64,000 nucleotides of DNA from Gemmatimonadaceae bacterium (lineage in GTDB: Bacteria; Gemmatimonadota; Gemmatimonadetes; Gemmatimonadales; Gemmatimonadaceae). A program made the position numbers and the translations under genes. The notes under the pieces are model-generated. The model had not been told where the DNA came from. It saw nothing but the letters and a program-made list of their open reading frames with translations, and ran no database searches. Shown here one piece after another: positions 9,369-18,344 of this stretch. The number at the start of each line of letters is the position of its first letter. The first letter of the stretch is position 1. The stretch covers positions 2,015,192-2,079,191 of the forward strand of contig JAHBVT010000001.1 in the NCBI GenBank assembly GCA_019637355.1. The letters are read 5' to 3'.

Positions 9369-10712
9369 ATGCTTGCCATCGCCGAGCCTCTCATCCACCG
9401 CTACGACGTCTCCGGCCCGCGGTACACGAGCTACCCGCCGGTACCTGCGTGGGAGCCGGACTTCGCGGTGGCGCGCTGGGCTGAGGTCCTCCAAGACGTA
9501 CCCGCCGCCGATTCCTTCGCCCTCTACGCGCACTTCCCCTTCTGCGCCAAGCGCTGCCTGTACTGCGGCTGCAACGCCATCGCCTCGTCCCGCGCCGCCA
9601 AGATCGACACCTACCTCGACGACTTCGCACACGAGTTGGCCCTGCTGACCGATGCACTCGGCTGGGGACGGCCGCTGCGGCAGATGCACTGGGGCGGCGG
9701 CACACCGAACCTCCTCAGCGCCGCGCAGACCGAACGCGCGTGGCGACTGCTCACCGATGCCTTCGCGTTCGCTCCAGATGCCGAGCTCTCCGTCGAGGCG
9801 GACCCGCGTGTGGTGGCACCGGGCCAGTTGGCACATTACCGCGACCTCGGCTTCTCGCGCATCAGTTTCGGGGTGCAGGATCTCGACGCCGAGGTGCAGC
9901 ACGCAATCGGGCGCATCCAGCCACTGCCGTTGGTGCAGGACGTGGTCGCGCAGTCCCGTGACGCCGGATTCAACGAGATCAACCTCGACCTCATCTATGG
10001 CCTGCCGCGGCAGACGATGCGCAGCGTGGATGCGACGCTGGACGCCGTGCTGGCGCTCGACCCGGATCGCCTGGCGACCTTTGCCTACGCGCACCTGCCG
10101 GCGCAGCGCCCGCACCAGCGGGCCATCGCCGTGGATGCGCTGCCCGGCACGTTGGAGCGCGTCACGCTCTTCCGCCACATCGTGCAGCGCCTGACTGCCG
10201 CCGGATACACTTGGATCGGCTTCGATCACTTCGCGCGGCACGACGACCCGCTCGCGATCGCACAGCGCGAAGGGCGCCTGCACCGGAACTTTATGGGCTA
10301 CACCACCGACCCCGGCCCGCATTTGCTCGGCGTGGGAATGAGTTCGATCTCGGAGGTCAACGGGACCTTCGCGCAGAACGCGGCGACACTCACGCCCTGG
10401 AGCGATGCCGTCCGCGCCGGCTCGCTGCCGGTCGTCCGGGGCCACACGCTCACCGACGACGACCGCACCCGCGGCGGCATCATCAAGCAGCTGCTCTGCA
10501 ACCTCGAGCTGCCCTACGCGATGGTGCCGACGGCACTGATGGCTGCGCTCGCCGCCGTGAAGGCCACCGCCGCCGACGGCTTCGTCACGCTCGAGCCCGA
10601 CCGCCTCGTCGTCACCGATCTCGGCCGCTACTTCCTGCGCAACCTCTGCCTGCCCTTCGACGCCTATCTGCCGAAGCGCGCGAGCGACCGGGTGTTCAGC
10701 CGGACGCTGTGA
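9369..10712 (+). CDS. hemN: oxygen-independent coproporphyrinogen III oxidase (HemN)
   Basis: A 447-residue radical SAM enzyme that decarboxylates coproporphyrinogen III to protoporphyrinogen IX without oxygen, in haem biosynthesis in the cytoplasm. The N-terminal block YDVSGPRYTSYP is diagnostic of true HemN rather than HemW. The 4Fe-4S ligands are in CAKRCLYCGC (CxxxCxxC, about residues 62-71). The SAM-binding WGGGTPN follows, and the HemN C-terminal domain ends in PKRASDRVF. This ATG was chosen because it directly precedes the conserved N-terminus; in-frame starts further up would extend into the operator. No Shine-Dalgarno is visible, so initiation may be leaderless or hairpin-controlled. 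Confidence 0.93.
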   Translation: MLAIAEPLIHRYDVSGPRYTSYPPVPAWEPDFAVARWAEVLQDVPAADSFALYAHFPFCAKRCLYCGCNAIASSRAAKIDTYLDDFAHELALLTDALGWGRPLRQMHWGGGTPNLLSAAQTERAWRLLTDAFAFAPDAELSVEADPRVVAPGQLAHYRDLGFSRISFGVQDLDAEVQHAIGRIQPLPLVQDVVAQSRDAGFNEINLDLIYGLPRQTMRSVDATLDAVLALDPDRLATFAYAHLPAQRPHQRAIAVDALPGTLERVTLFRHIVQRLTAAGYTWIGFDHFARHDDPLAIAQREGRLHRNFMGYTTDPGPHLLGVGMSSISEVNGTFAQNAATLTPWSDAVRAGSLPVVRGHTLTDDDRTRGGIIKQLLCNLELPYAMVPTALMAALAAVKATAADGFVTLEPDRLVVTDLGRYFLRNLCLPFDAYLPKRASDRVFSRTL

Positions 10713-10719
10713 ACGACGC

Positions 10720-13122
10720 TCAGGGCCAAGGGAGCGGCAAGACGGTGTAGCGCGTGCGCTTCGTCGGGTCGTCCTCGCCGTCGAAGAAGGCCTCGATCTC
10801 CCGCACCGCCGCCTCCCGCAGCGCCTGCTCCGCGACCGACGGCACCGCCGCCTGTCCCTCGAGCCGCTTGCGCAGCGCGTCGAGATGGAATGCCACCACC
10901 TGCCGCACGTCTGCCGCCGCCCTGGCATCGCCCGCGCGGTCGAGCATCGTGTTCAGGACCACGCGGCGCACGGCGCGCTGCAAGGCCGCCTGCGACGGCG
11001 TCTGCGGCAGCGGCGCATACCAGGTGCGGTCGAGAATCGTCTGCATCAGTTGGTCGAGGTTCATCTGCTGCGGATCGCGCGCGAAGAACAGCGACACGCG
11101 ATTCATCCGCTCACGCTCCATCAGGCCCTCGATCACCTCGGTGGCGAGCCCGCCCGCGAGGGCAACCTGGTCCACCGCCGTGCCGGCGCGCGGGAGCCAG
11201 TCGTAGCCCGCGTCCCCGCCCGGCGGCACCGGCGGAATCAGGGCCAGCACGCGCTCCGGCACCTCCAACTGCGCCGGCTGCAGCGCGTCCAGCGCCAGCG
11301 TCAACGCCCGTCGCTGGTCGCCCACGCCAATGACCGTGGTCGGCGCCTGGCCGTCACCGCGCATCGCGTAGCGGAAGTCCATTCCGCCCACGTATTTCAC
11401 GAGGCCCTCGAGGGAGTAGCGATGGTGCAAGTACACGTGCAGGAAGCGCATCGAGAGCAGGTACATCGGTTCGCCCGGCTGGATGGCGCGCTCGTCGAAG
11501 GCCTGCATCGCCACGCGCCGCACCGCCGCCGTGCGGTCGACCGCCTCGAACATCGTCGCGCCTTCCACCCAGCGCGTCGCGTCGGGAATCGACCCATCGG
11601 CGCCCGCGTGCTGGTCGCCGACGAAGCGCACGTTGCGGCGGATGCCCTCTTCGACGATCCGCGCCAGGCCCGCCGACTCGGCCTGCGCGTTCGGGTACCA
11701 GGTGTAGCCGTAGCGGATGGCCAGCGAGTCCCAGCCGCCGGCCATCGGCGCATAGGCCTGCGAGAGATCGATCGTGTTGTTCGCGCCCACGCTGATGAGC
11801 GGGAACGGATAGTCCATCACCGAGGAGCGGCCCTGCGCCGCCGCGATGAAGTTATGCGAGAGGCCCAGCGTGTGGCCGATCTCGTGCGCCGTGTGTTGGC
11901 GACGCCGTGCCATCGCGAGCGCCTCGGCCGACACACCCAGCCCGCGCGTGCCCGCCGCCGGCACCAAGCCCGCCCAGATGTTGTAGTCCACCAGCGAGCG
12001 GTACGAATCCATCCGCACCACCGTGCGCACGATCTCGCCGGTCCGCGGGTCGGAGAACGACGGTCCCACCGACGGGCCCGGCGCGTTGCGATGCACCCAG
12101 TACAGCAGGTTGTAGCGCGCGTCCATCGGGTCGGCGCCGGCAGGCAGGTCGCGCACCTGGAACGCGTTCTTGAAGCCCGCCGCCTCGAACACCGTGTTCC
12201 ACCACATCCCACCCTCGCGGAAGGCCGTCTTATACGGCTCCGGGATTCCTGGGTCGAGGTAGTACACGATCGGCGTCACCGGCTCGGTGAGCACGCCGCG
12301 CTGGTACGCGGCAGGATCCCTCGGCACGAGGCGCCAGCGGTTGATGACGCTGCCGCGGTAGGTGCCGTCGAGCCCCTGCGAGAAGTCGAGGAATGACTGG
12401 CCGAAGAAGCCACTGCGCGAGTCACCGCGGCGCGGCGCGAAGCCCTGGGGATCCGGCAAAGCGACGATCGAATGGTGCAGCTCAAACACCGGCGCGCTGC
12501 CGTCGGCGGACCAGCGCCGCAGCGCCGGCCCCGCGTTGTCCACGTTAAAGGTGAGCACGGCGTGGATTTCGGCGTTGCGCGGGAAAGCCTTCGTGCGGCC
12601 TTCGTCGAACCAGCTGCGCTGCGCGTCCACGCGCGCCGTGCCCTGTTGGCTACGGCGGATGGCGTCGCCGACCCCGTAGGTATCGGAGAGGAAGAACCCG
12701 GTCGCATCCACCACAACTCGTCCATCGGCCTCGGACTCGATCGGGAACGACGCCAGCACCGAGCGCGGGAAGGCTTCCGCTGCCGCCCGCTGCCCGGCTG
12801 CGTCAGCCGCCGGGGCGCGCGAGACCTGGTTGTCCTTCAGCATCAGCACGCGTCGACCGCGCCGCTCGAAGCGGATGATCGACGTACCACCCGTCTGCCC
12901 GCGATCCAGTCCCAGCGCCCCCACCCCGATGCCCGTCGCCAGCACCACCTGGTGCATCAGGTCCTTGTCGAGCTGCGCCACCGGAATCTCCAGCAGCAGC
13001 TTGTTGCGGTCCGCGTCCACGCGAACGCCCACCAGCGGGGCCTGCGCCGCCAGCAGCGTGGAGGACAGCGCCACGAGCACCGCGGCACGCAGGAAGGGAA
13101 GGACACGCACGGCAGATCGCAT
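10720..13122 (-). CDS. secreted zinc-dependent metalloprotease (DUF5117/DUF4953 type)
   Basis: An 800-residue protein with a signal peptide (about 1-25, ending TLLAAQ). A DUF5117-like N-terminal region is followed by the catalytic motif HEIGHTLGLSH at residues 413-423, the HExxHxxGxxH zinc-binding signature of metzincins. A downstream SSVMDYPFP supplies the Met-turn expected for the clan. A long C-terminal DUF4953-like region follows. The protein is probably exported to the periplasm or outer surface, where it would degrade peptides. It is convergent with hemN, with a gap of 7 bases. The family is common in Bacteroidota and Gemmatimonadota. No specific substrate is known to me. Confidence 0.87.
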   Translation of the reverse strand: MRSAVRVLPFLRAAVLVALSSTLLAAQAPLVGVRVDADRNKLLLEIPVAQLDKDLMHQVVLATGIGVGALGLDRGQTGGTSIIRFERRGRRVLMLKDNQVSRAPAADAAGQRAAAEAFPRSVLASFPIESEADGRVVVDATGFFLSDTYGVGDAIRRSQQGTARVDAQRSWFDEGRTKAFPRNAEIHAVLTFNVDNAGPALRRWSADGSAPVFELHHSIVALPDPQGFAPRRGDSRSGFFGQSFLDFSQGLDGTYRGSVINRWRLVPRDPAAYQRGVLTEPVTPIVYYLDPGIPEPYKTAFREGGMWWNTVFEAAGFKNAFQVRDLPAGADPMDARYNLLYWVHRNAPGPSVGPSFSDPRTGEIVRTVVRMDSYRSLVDYNIWAGLVPAAGTRGLGVSAEALAMARRRQHTAHEIGHTLGLSHNFIAAAQGRSSVMDYPFPLISVGANNTIDLSQAYAPMAGGWDSLAIRYGYTWYPNAQAESAGLARIVEEGIRRNVRFVGDQHAGADGSIPDATRWVEGATMFEAVDRTAAVRRVAMQAFDERAIQPGEPMYLLSMRFLHVYLHHRYSLEGLVKYVGGMDFRYAMRGDGQAPTTVIGVGDQRRALTLALDALQPAQLEVPERVLALIPPVPPGGDAGYDWLPRAGTAVDQVALAGGLATEVIEGLMERERMNRVSLFFARDPQQMNLDQLMQTILDRTWYAPLPQTPSQAALQRAVRRVVLNTMLDRAGDARAAADVRQVVAFHLDALRKRLEGQAAVPSVAEQALREAAVREIEAFFDGEDDPTKRTRYTVLPLPWP

Positions 13123-13153
13123 TGTCTGGTCTGGGGTGTGAGGTGCGCTGATT

Positions 13154-14638
13154 CTAGTGTCCGCCGCCCGCCGACGCCATCGACAGGTCGATCCCCGCGA
13201 CGGTCACGAGGATGTTGCGGCGCGGGGCGTCCGCGATGAACGACGCGATCACTTCCTTCACGTCGTGGTCGATGTACTCGCCCGTCCCGTCGATGATGAC
13301 CTTCTCACCCTCCGGCACCTGGTCCAACATCGTCACGATGGATGGCTTGGACAGGAACGTCCCGTCGCGACGGAAGCGCAGCACGAGCTGCCCGCCCGGC
13401 GCGCGCTCCTGCACCACCGCGCCGCGCGAGTTCTGAAACAGCACGAACATCACGCCGACGATGATGCCGACGATCACGCCCTTGAGCAGGTCGAGGGCCA
13501 GCACCGCCGCGATGGTCAGGGCGAAGGGCAGGAACTGCGTCCAGCCCAGCTTCACCTGCGTCGAGAACAGCGCCGGCTTGCAGAGGTTGAGCCCCACCTG
13601 GATCAGCACGGCCGCCAGCGCTGCGAGGGGAATCTTGGTAAGCAGCGGGCCGGCGAACACCACCGCCAGCACGAGCAGCACGCCGTGCAGCAGGGCCGAG
13701 AGCCGCTCGCGGCCGCCGGCCGCCACATTCGCGCCCGAGCGCACGATTACCGCCGTGACGGGCAAGCCCCCGAAGAAGCCCGACGCCGCGTTGGCCGCGC
13801 CCTGGGCCAGTAGCTCCCGGTCCGGCGGACTCGTGCGGCGCAACGGATCGAGGCGATCGACGGCCTGCAGCGAGAGCAAGGTCTCGATGCCGCCCACCAC
13901 CGCCACCGTGAATGCCGCGACCCACACCCCCGGCATCGTCAGGCCGGCAAAGTCGGGGCGCGGCAACGCTTCATACAGCGCGACGACACCGCCCAGCGGG
14001 ACGTCCACCATCTGCAGCGGAGACAGTCCAAGCGTCGGGTTGCCGGCGAAGACCACGCCCAGCACGCTCGTGAGCACGACGACGATCAGCGCCGGCGATA
14101 GGAAGGCAATCTTGCCCATCGGCGTCTTCTTCCAGCCGTACAGGATGACCAGCGACAGCGCCGTGAGCAGCGTGGCACCCACGTGAAACTGCCCCGCGAT
14201 GTCGAACAGCCCGCCGGTCGCACCGAAGGCGGCCGGCAACTGCTTCCAGATGATGGTAATCCCGATGGCCGCAAGCATCCCCTTGATCACCGATGACGGC
14301 ACCAGTGCCGCGTAGCGACCGGTCTTCAGCACGCCCAGCGCGATTTGGATGACCCCCGACAGCAGCACCGCGGTGAGGAAGAGCTCCAAGGAGCCCAGCG
14401 CCGCGATCTCGGCGATGACGATGGCCGTGAGGCCCGCCGCAGGTCCGGTCACGGACAGGGCCGAGCGGCTGATCCACGGCACCACGAGGCCACCGATGGC
14501 ACCGGCCACCAGGCCAGAGACGGGCGGCACCCCGCTGGCTACCGCGATGCCAAGACACAGCGGCAGCGCCACGAGGAAGACGACGATGCCAGCGACGATG
14601 TCCTGGCGCGGATACTTGAACATTGTGGATGTGGGCAT
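13154..14638 (-). CDS. SulP family anion transporter with C-terminal STAS-like domain
   Basis: A 494-residue integral membrane protein with 12-14 predicted helices. The N-terminal SulP signature PRQDIVAGIVVFLVALPLCLGIA is followed by SGLVAGAIGG and SVTGPAAG, typical of the transport core. The last ~90 residues look like a STAS domain (GEKVIIDGTGEYIDHDVKEVI). SulP proteins move sulfate, bicarbonate or other anions, usually with Na+ or H+. Bacteroidota-type SulP proteins with this N-terminus are often annotated as sulfate permeases, but several relatives carry bicarbonate, so the substrate is left open. The ATG lies 6 bases after a TAAATT -10 box, suggesting leaderless transcription. Confidence 0.88.
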   Translation of the reverse strand: MPTSTMFKYPRQDIVAGIVVFLVALPLCLGIAVASGVPPVSGLVAGAIGGLVVPWISRSALSVTGPAAGLTAIVIAEIAALGSLELFLTAVLLSGVIQIALGVLKTGRYAALVPSSVIKGMLAAIGITIIWKQLPAAFGATGGLFDIAGQFHVGATLLTALSLVILYGWKKTPMGKIAFLSPALIVVVLTSVLGVVFAGNPTLGLSPLQMVDVPLGGVVALYEALPRPDFAGLTMPGVWVAAFTVAVVGGIETLLSLQAVDRLDPLRRTSPPDRELLAQGAANAASGFFGGLPVTAVIVRSGANVAAGGRERLSALLHGVLLVLAVVFAGPLLTKIPLAALAAVLIQVGLNLCKPALFSTQVKLGWTQFLPFALTIAAVLALDLLKGVIVGIIVGVMFVLFQNSRGAVVQERAPGGQLVLRFRRDGTFLSKPSIVTMLDQVPEGEKVIIDGTGEYIDHDVKEVIASFIADAPRRNILVTVAGIDLSMASAGGGH

Positions 14639-14644
14639 ACCAAG

Positions 14645-14650
14645 AATTTA
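14645..14650 (-). promoter_or_regulatory. -10 box TAAATT, leaderless promoter of sulP gene
   Basis: The minus strand reads TAAATT, six bases, then the ATG of the SulP gene. This spacing puts the transcription start at or next to the start codon, and no Shine-Dalgarno is present. The same arrangement recurs at other genes in this window. Confidence 0.5.
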
Positions 14651-14697
14651 CGCGAGTGCACGGGCGGGCGTTCGATTTTCTGCCGTGACCATTCGAG

Positions 14698-14736
14698 ACA
14701 CGAAGGCCCCGGCGCGTCGCGCGCCGAGGCCCGTGT
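14698..14736 (-). terminator. strong GC-rich hairpin terminator downstream of the coiled-coil membrane protein gene
   Basis: Nested arms ACAC, GGCC and CGGCGCG pair with CGCGCCG, GGCC and GTGT around a 3-base loop, with only small bulges. It begins 41 bases after the stop of the 14778-15440 gene, reading on the minus strand, and is followed by a modest T-rich TTCGTGTCTC. Probably an intrinsic terminator. Confidence 0.55.
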
Positions 14737-14777
14737 GCATCACGACATCCTATTTAAGTGCGCCAGTGGCATCGCGT

Positions 14778-15440
14778 TCAGCGATTGCCCTCGACAGGCC
14801 GTGGAAGCACCGAGGGATCGACCGCCGCCCGATGCGCCAGCAACTGCGTCACGAAGCGCTGCCCCTCGCCAATGCGCTCGACCTCGATGGCGGTCGTCTC
14901 GACGGCGCGGTCGATTGAGTCCAATCGGGTCGTCAGCTCCGGCGAGAGCGAAACGGTAACCGCGTGCTTCTTCCACAGCCGCCTCGCGTACGCGATCGTC
15001 AAGGGCAAGACCACCACGAACACCAGCGTCAGTCCCACCGCCAGGAACGCCTCGACCTCCGAAGCATCGCGCTCCGCCTGCGTGCGGGCCCGCGCCCCAG
15101 GCACGGCGGCGGCCTGTGCCTCGCGTAGCTGCGCGTCCGCCAACTGCTGCTGCAAATCGAGCACTTGGATGTCGACGACCTTGAGGCGCCCTTCGATGCC
15201 CTCGCGACTCACCCCGGAGACGCCGGGCTCGCGCAGTTGCTGCGCAAGTTCGTTGCGCTTGTTCTCCGCAGAGCGGAGCTGCTCGCGGATCGTATTCCGG
15301 TGGAGTTGCGCCGCATCGTACATCTCGCGCGCCGTGTAGGGCCCGCCCGCTGCGGGCGCCTGGGTGACTGCGGTTGGCGAGGTCGGACTGCCACTGGGGG
15401 CTTGAGGCGCGGCCGGGGTCGCGGGGGTCTGCTGGGTCAC
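14778..15440 (-). CDS. hypothetical coiled-coil membrane protein
   Basis: A 220-residue protein with a GTG start. The first ~35 residues are a Pro/Ala/Gln-rich disordered tail. Residues ~36-125 are heptad-rich and charged (RSAENKRNELAQQLRE, VLDLQQQLADAQLREAQ), consistent with a coiled coil. One transmembrane helix follows (about 133-153, FLAVGLTLVFVVVLPLTIAYA). The C-terminal ~65 residues are charged, with SLSPELTTRLDSIDRAVETTAIEVERI suggesting another helix bundle. No enzymatic motif is visible. It precedes a terminator hairpin and lies downstream of the kinase gene in the same direction, with a 69-base gap. It may scaffold or sense at the membrane, but function is unknown. Confidence 0.7.
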   Translation of the reverse strand: MTQQTPATPAAPQAPSGSPTSPTAVTQAPAAGGPYTAREMYDAAQLHRNTIREQLRSAENKRNELAQQLREPGVSGVSREGIEGRLKVVDIQVLDLQQQLADAQLREAQAAAVPGARARTQAERDASEVEAFLAVGLTLVFVVVLPLTIAYARRLWKKHAVTVSLSPELTTRLDSIDRAVETTAIEVERIGEGQRFVTQLLAHRAAVDPSVLPRPVEGNR

Positions 15441-15509
15441 GGGTCGGTGGGTGAGGGGTCCGCAGCTAGGCGAGCCTACGGCGCACCCTCCGCCGAGGAT
15501 TCGCCCCGC

Positions 15510-17759
15510 TCAAATCTGGCGCTCCAACTCGGTGGCTTCCGTCGCTCGACCAGTGCGTCGCAGCAGCCCCGCCAAAGCCTTGGTGCTCTCCACGATGTTC
15601 GCGTCCCCGGCCGGAAGGGCGGCGCGGCGGATCGCCAGGGCACGCCGATACGCGGCCTCGGCCGCCCGGTGGTCGCCGCGCCCTTCGAGCACGCCTCCCA
15701 GGGCGTGCAGCGTCACGGCAATCGACGGGTTCCCGGCCGCCAGTCGCTTCTCCTTGATCGCCAGCGCGCGCCGCAGCAGCGGCTCGGCGAGGTCGAGCCG
15801 ACCGAGCTTCCACTGGGTCTCGCCGATGTTGTTGAGGATCAGCGCCATATTGGGATGCTCCGCGTCCAACGTGCGCTCGTAGATGCCGAGCGTGCGCTCG
15901 TAGTGGCGCAGGGCGTCCGGGTAGCGCCCCAGCGAGAAGTACAGCGTACCGAGGTTGCTCAGCACGCTCGCCAGTTCGGGATGGTCGGGTCCGAGCGTCG
16001 CCTCGCGCACCTCAAGGCTGCGGCGCAACATCGGCTCTGCCTCGGCCAGCCGGCCCTGCGCCCAATACACGATGCCCAGTCCCATCAGGTCGCGCGCGAG
16101 GCGGCGATCGTCGGGGTCCAGCAGCGCGTCGTCGATGCGGACGACGCGGAGGAAGAGTGACTCCGCCTCGACGAGCCGCCCCTGCCGCCACTTCACCAGC
16201 GCCAGCGCGCCCAGCACTCGGGCGGCCTCGAGGCTGTTGGCACCGTGGTCACGCTCTCGGACGGCGAGTGCGCGAACGAAGTGCGAATCGGCGGCCGCGA
16301 ACTGCCCGAGGGCGCGCGTCGCCTGCCCCAAGGCGTAGTACGTGTCGGCGAGTTCGCTGGCCCCGGGCGCAAGGATGGCCTCGCGCGCCTCGCGCGCGGC
16401 CTGCAATTGCTCAATCGCCTCGGGAAACAACCCGAGCGTGAGGTATGCCGAGCCGATGGTCTGCAGGATGCGGCCGCGCTGCTCCGGCTGTCGCGCGAGC
16501 TCGGCACGCGCGCGCGTCGCACCGCGGGCCAGCAGTTCGCGGGCCGTGACGTCGCGGGCCGGCGCTGCGCCGCCCAGTTGCTCGGGATCGAACTCGGCGA
16601 AGAGTCCCACGACGAAATCCGTCACCGACTGCGCCGCTGCCGCTTCGGTGGCCGCCACCTGCTCGGCCCTCGTCGCGCGCACCAGCCCCACCGTGGCGAG
16701 CACCGCGCTCACGGTGAGCGCGGTGATCACGAGGGCCGCCGTCGCCACACCGACACGGTGCCGCCGCACGAACTTGCGCACGCGGTAGCGGGCCGAAGGT
16801 GGCCGCGCGCCCACAGGTTCGTCCGCACGCGCCCGCTGCAGGTCCAGCATCAGGGCATTCGCCGTCGGATACCGCCGCGCGCGCTCCGGCTCGAGCGCGC
16901 GCAGCACGATCCAGTCTAGGTCGCCCTGCAGTTCTCGCGCGAGGCGCTCGACGTCGGTGCGGCGCAGGTGCGCGATGGTGTTGCGCTCGTACTCGAGACT
17001 GCGCAGGCGCGCGCTGGGCAGAGGCACCTGCCACTCGCGCGAGGCCAGCCGCACGAGGAAGGCGTGGTAGCCCATCACCTCCGGCTCCATCGGAAGCTTG
17101 CCGACGAGCAGTTCGAAGAGGATGACCCCGAGCGCGTAGATGTCCGAGCGCGTGTCCACGTCGAGGCCGGCGCCCTCGGCCTGCTCCGGGCTCATATACG
17201 CGGCGGTGCCCAGGGCCACGCCCGCGTGCGTGATCAGCGTGTTCTCCGTCAGCCGGCGTCCCACGGCCTTGGCGATGCCGAAGTCGATGATCTTCGGCCG
17301 AGGCTGGCCGTCCTCCTCAACGACGAGGATGTTGCTCGGCTTGAGATCGCGGTGGATGACGCCCTTCTGGTGCGCGTGCTGCACCGCGAGGCAGACCTGG
17401 ATGAACAAGTCGATGCGCGCGTTCAGCGGGAGTCGGTGTGCGTCGCAATAGGTCGTGAGCGGCAGGCCGCGCACGAGTTCCATCACCACGTACGGCAGGC
17501 CCTGCTCGGTCTCGCCGGCGTGCAGCACCTTGGCGATGCCGGCGTGGTCCATCATCGCCAGCGCCTGGCGCTCGGCATCGAAGCGGGCGATGACCTCGCG
17601 GGTCGCGAAACCCGCGCGGATCACCTTCAGCGCGACGCGGCGCTTGACGGGGCCAGTCTCGTCCGCCTCGTACACGACCCCCATCCCACCCTCGCCGAGC
17701 AGGCCGAGGATGCGATAGGGGCCGATGCGCTCCGGAATGTCGGGCGTGGCGTCCGTCAA
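15510..17759 (-). CDS. transmembrane Hanks-type Ser/Thr protein kinase with TPR repeats
   Basis: A 749-residue protein. The kinase domain (about 12-275) has the glycine loop GEGGMG, the VALK lysine (about residue 45), HRDLKPSN and DFGIAKA, and GTAAYMSPEQ in the activation segment, so it should be active. A juxtamembrane region and one transmembrane helix (TAALVITALTVSAVLATVGLV) follow. About 380 residues of TPR_12-type repeats, with recurrent LGPDHPELASVLSNLG-like units, would then lie outside the cytoplasm. The start is set as a TTG whose bases overlap the TGA of the upstream gene (ATTGA), which implies translational coupling; further in-frame codons upstream lie inside that gene. It probably phosphorylates regulators in response to periplasmic signals bound by the TPRs. 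Confidence 0.9.
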   Translation of the reverse strand: MTDATPDIPERIGPYRILGLLGEGGMGVVYEADETGPVKRRVALKVIRAGFATREVIARFDAERQALAMMDHAGIAKVLHAGETEQGLPYVVMELVRGLPLTTYCDAHRLPLNARIDLFIQVCLAVQHAHQKGVIHRDLKPSNILVVEEDGQPRPKIIDFGIAKAVGRRLTENTLITHAGVALGTAAYMSPEQAEGAGLDVDTRSDIYALGVILFELLVGKLPMEPEVMGYHAFLVRLASREWQVPLPSARLRSLEYERNTIAHLRRTDVERLARELQGDLDWIVLRALEPERARRYPTANALMLDLQRARADEPVGARPPSARYRVRKFVRRHRVGVATAALVITALTVSAVLATVGLVRATRAEQVAATEAAAAQSVTDFVVGLFAEFDPEQLGGAAPARDVTARELLARGATRARAELARQPEQRGRILQTIGSAYLTLGLFPEAIEQLQAAREAREAILAPGASELADTYYALGQATRALGQFAAADSHFVRALAVRERDHGANSLEAARVLGALALVKWRQGRLVEAESLFLRVVRIDDALLDPDDRRLARDLMGLGIVYWAQGRLAEAEPMLRRSLEVREATLGPDHPELASVLSNLGTLYFSLGRYPDALRHYERTLGIYERTLDAEHPNMALILNNIGETQWKLGRLDLAEPLLRRALAIKEKRLAAGNPSIAVTLHALGGVLEGRGDHRAAEAAYRRALAIRRAALPAGDANIVESTKALAGLLRRTGRATEATELERQI

Positions 17760-18196
17760 TCGAGATCGATGATGATGTCGGGATCGATCACTTCGCGCCG
17801 CTGCGAGCCGCCGGGGCCCGGGCACATCGCGTAGATGTTGTAGCGGTGCTCCCCGCGGGCATTCGGGCGCATCCCGCGCGCCTGGGCGGGGCGCTCGCGG
17901 TTGCCCCTCATATTGCCGCCCGTCCACGGCCAGCGGTACAGCGGGCCGCCGCGCTTGGGCACGATATCGATCTCACTGACGTCCGACGCGGGGTCAAGCG
18001 CCCAGTCGATGTCGTCGCCGTGCTTCACACGCGTCACCCACGGCGTGACGGAGCGCGTTCCGGCGCACTGGAACAGCACGGTGACCGTCACCGTCGCGCG
18101 CAGTGCGTCCGGTGCCTGTCGTGGGACCGGACGAAGTCCGGCGAGGGCGACGATGACGAGGACGGGCAGGAGGATGGCGACAGCGAAGCGACGCAC
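17756..18196 (-). CDS. small secreted or anchored protein coupled to the TPR kinase
   Basis: A 146-residue protein with a GTG start and an N-terminal hydrophobic segment (about 5-22, VAILLPVLVIVALAGL), either a signal peptide or an anchor. The rest is beta-rich with two cysteines, and Trp-rich pieces WVTRVKHGDDIDWAL and LYRWPWTG. The pattern vaguely recalls cupredoxin-like folds, but the copper ligands are not obvious. Its stop codon overlaps the start of the kinase gene, so the two products are made together, and it could be an extracytoplasmic partner of the kinase TPR domain. That role is inference. A CRP-like palindrome lies 45-60 bases upstream. Confidence 0.62.
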   Translation of the reverse strand: MRRFAVAILLPVLVIVALAGLRPVPRQAPDALRATVTVTVLFQCAGTRSVTPWVTRVKHGDDIDWALDPASDVSEIDIVPKRGGPLYRWPWTGGNMRGNRERPAQARGMRPNARGEHRYNIYAMCPGPGGSQRREVIDPDIIIDLD

Positions 18197-18240
18197 GGGA
18201 CCTTCCGGATGAGGGTGCTAGACGATGCGGGCCAGCCGCC

Positions 18241-18256
18241 TGTGACGCAAGTCACA
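18241..18256. promoter_or_regulatory. CRP/FNR-type operator TGTGA-N6-TCACA
   Basis: The sequence TGTGACGCAAGTCACA is a perfect palindrome with the half-sites of the CRP consensus. It lies between the divergent kinase operon (start 18196) and the DUF4399 gene (start 18345). A possible -10 TATACC is at 18269-18274 on the plus strand, and a weaker TAGCAC is on the minus strand at 18222-18217. It could therefore serve either side. The cognate CRP-family protein is not in the window. Confidence 0.6.
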
Positions 18257-18344
18257 CCGGCGCGAACGTATACCTTTGGAAGAGCGTTACGCCCATAGGC
18301 CGCCGATGTGCGCGCCCGTTGCCCAGACTCCTCCCCACCCCGCT

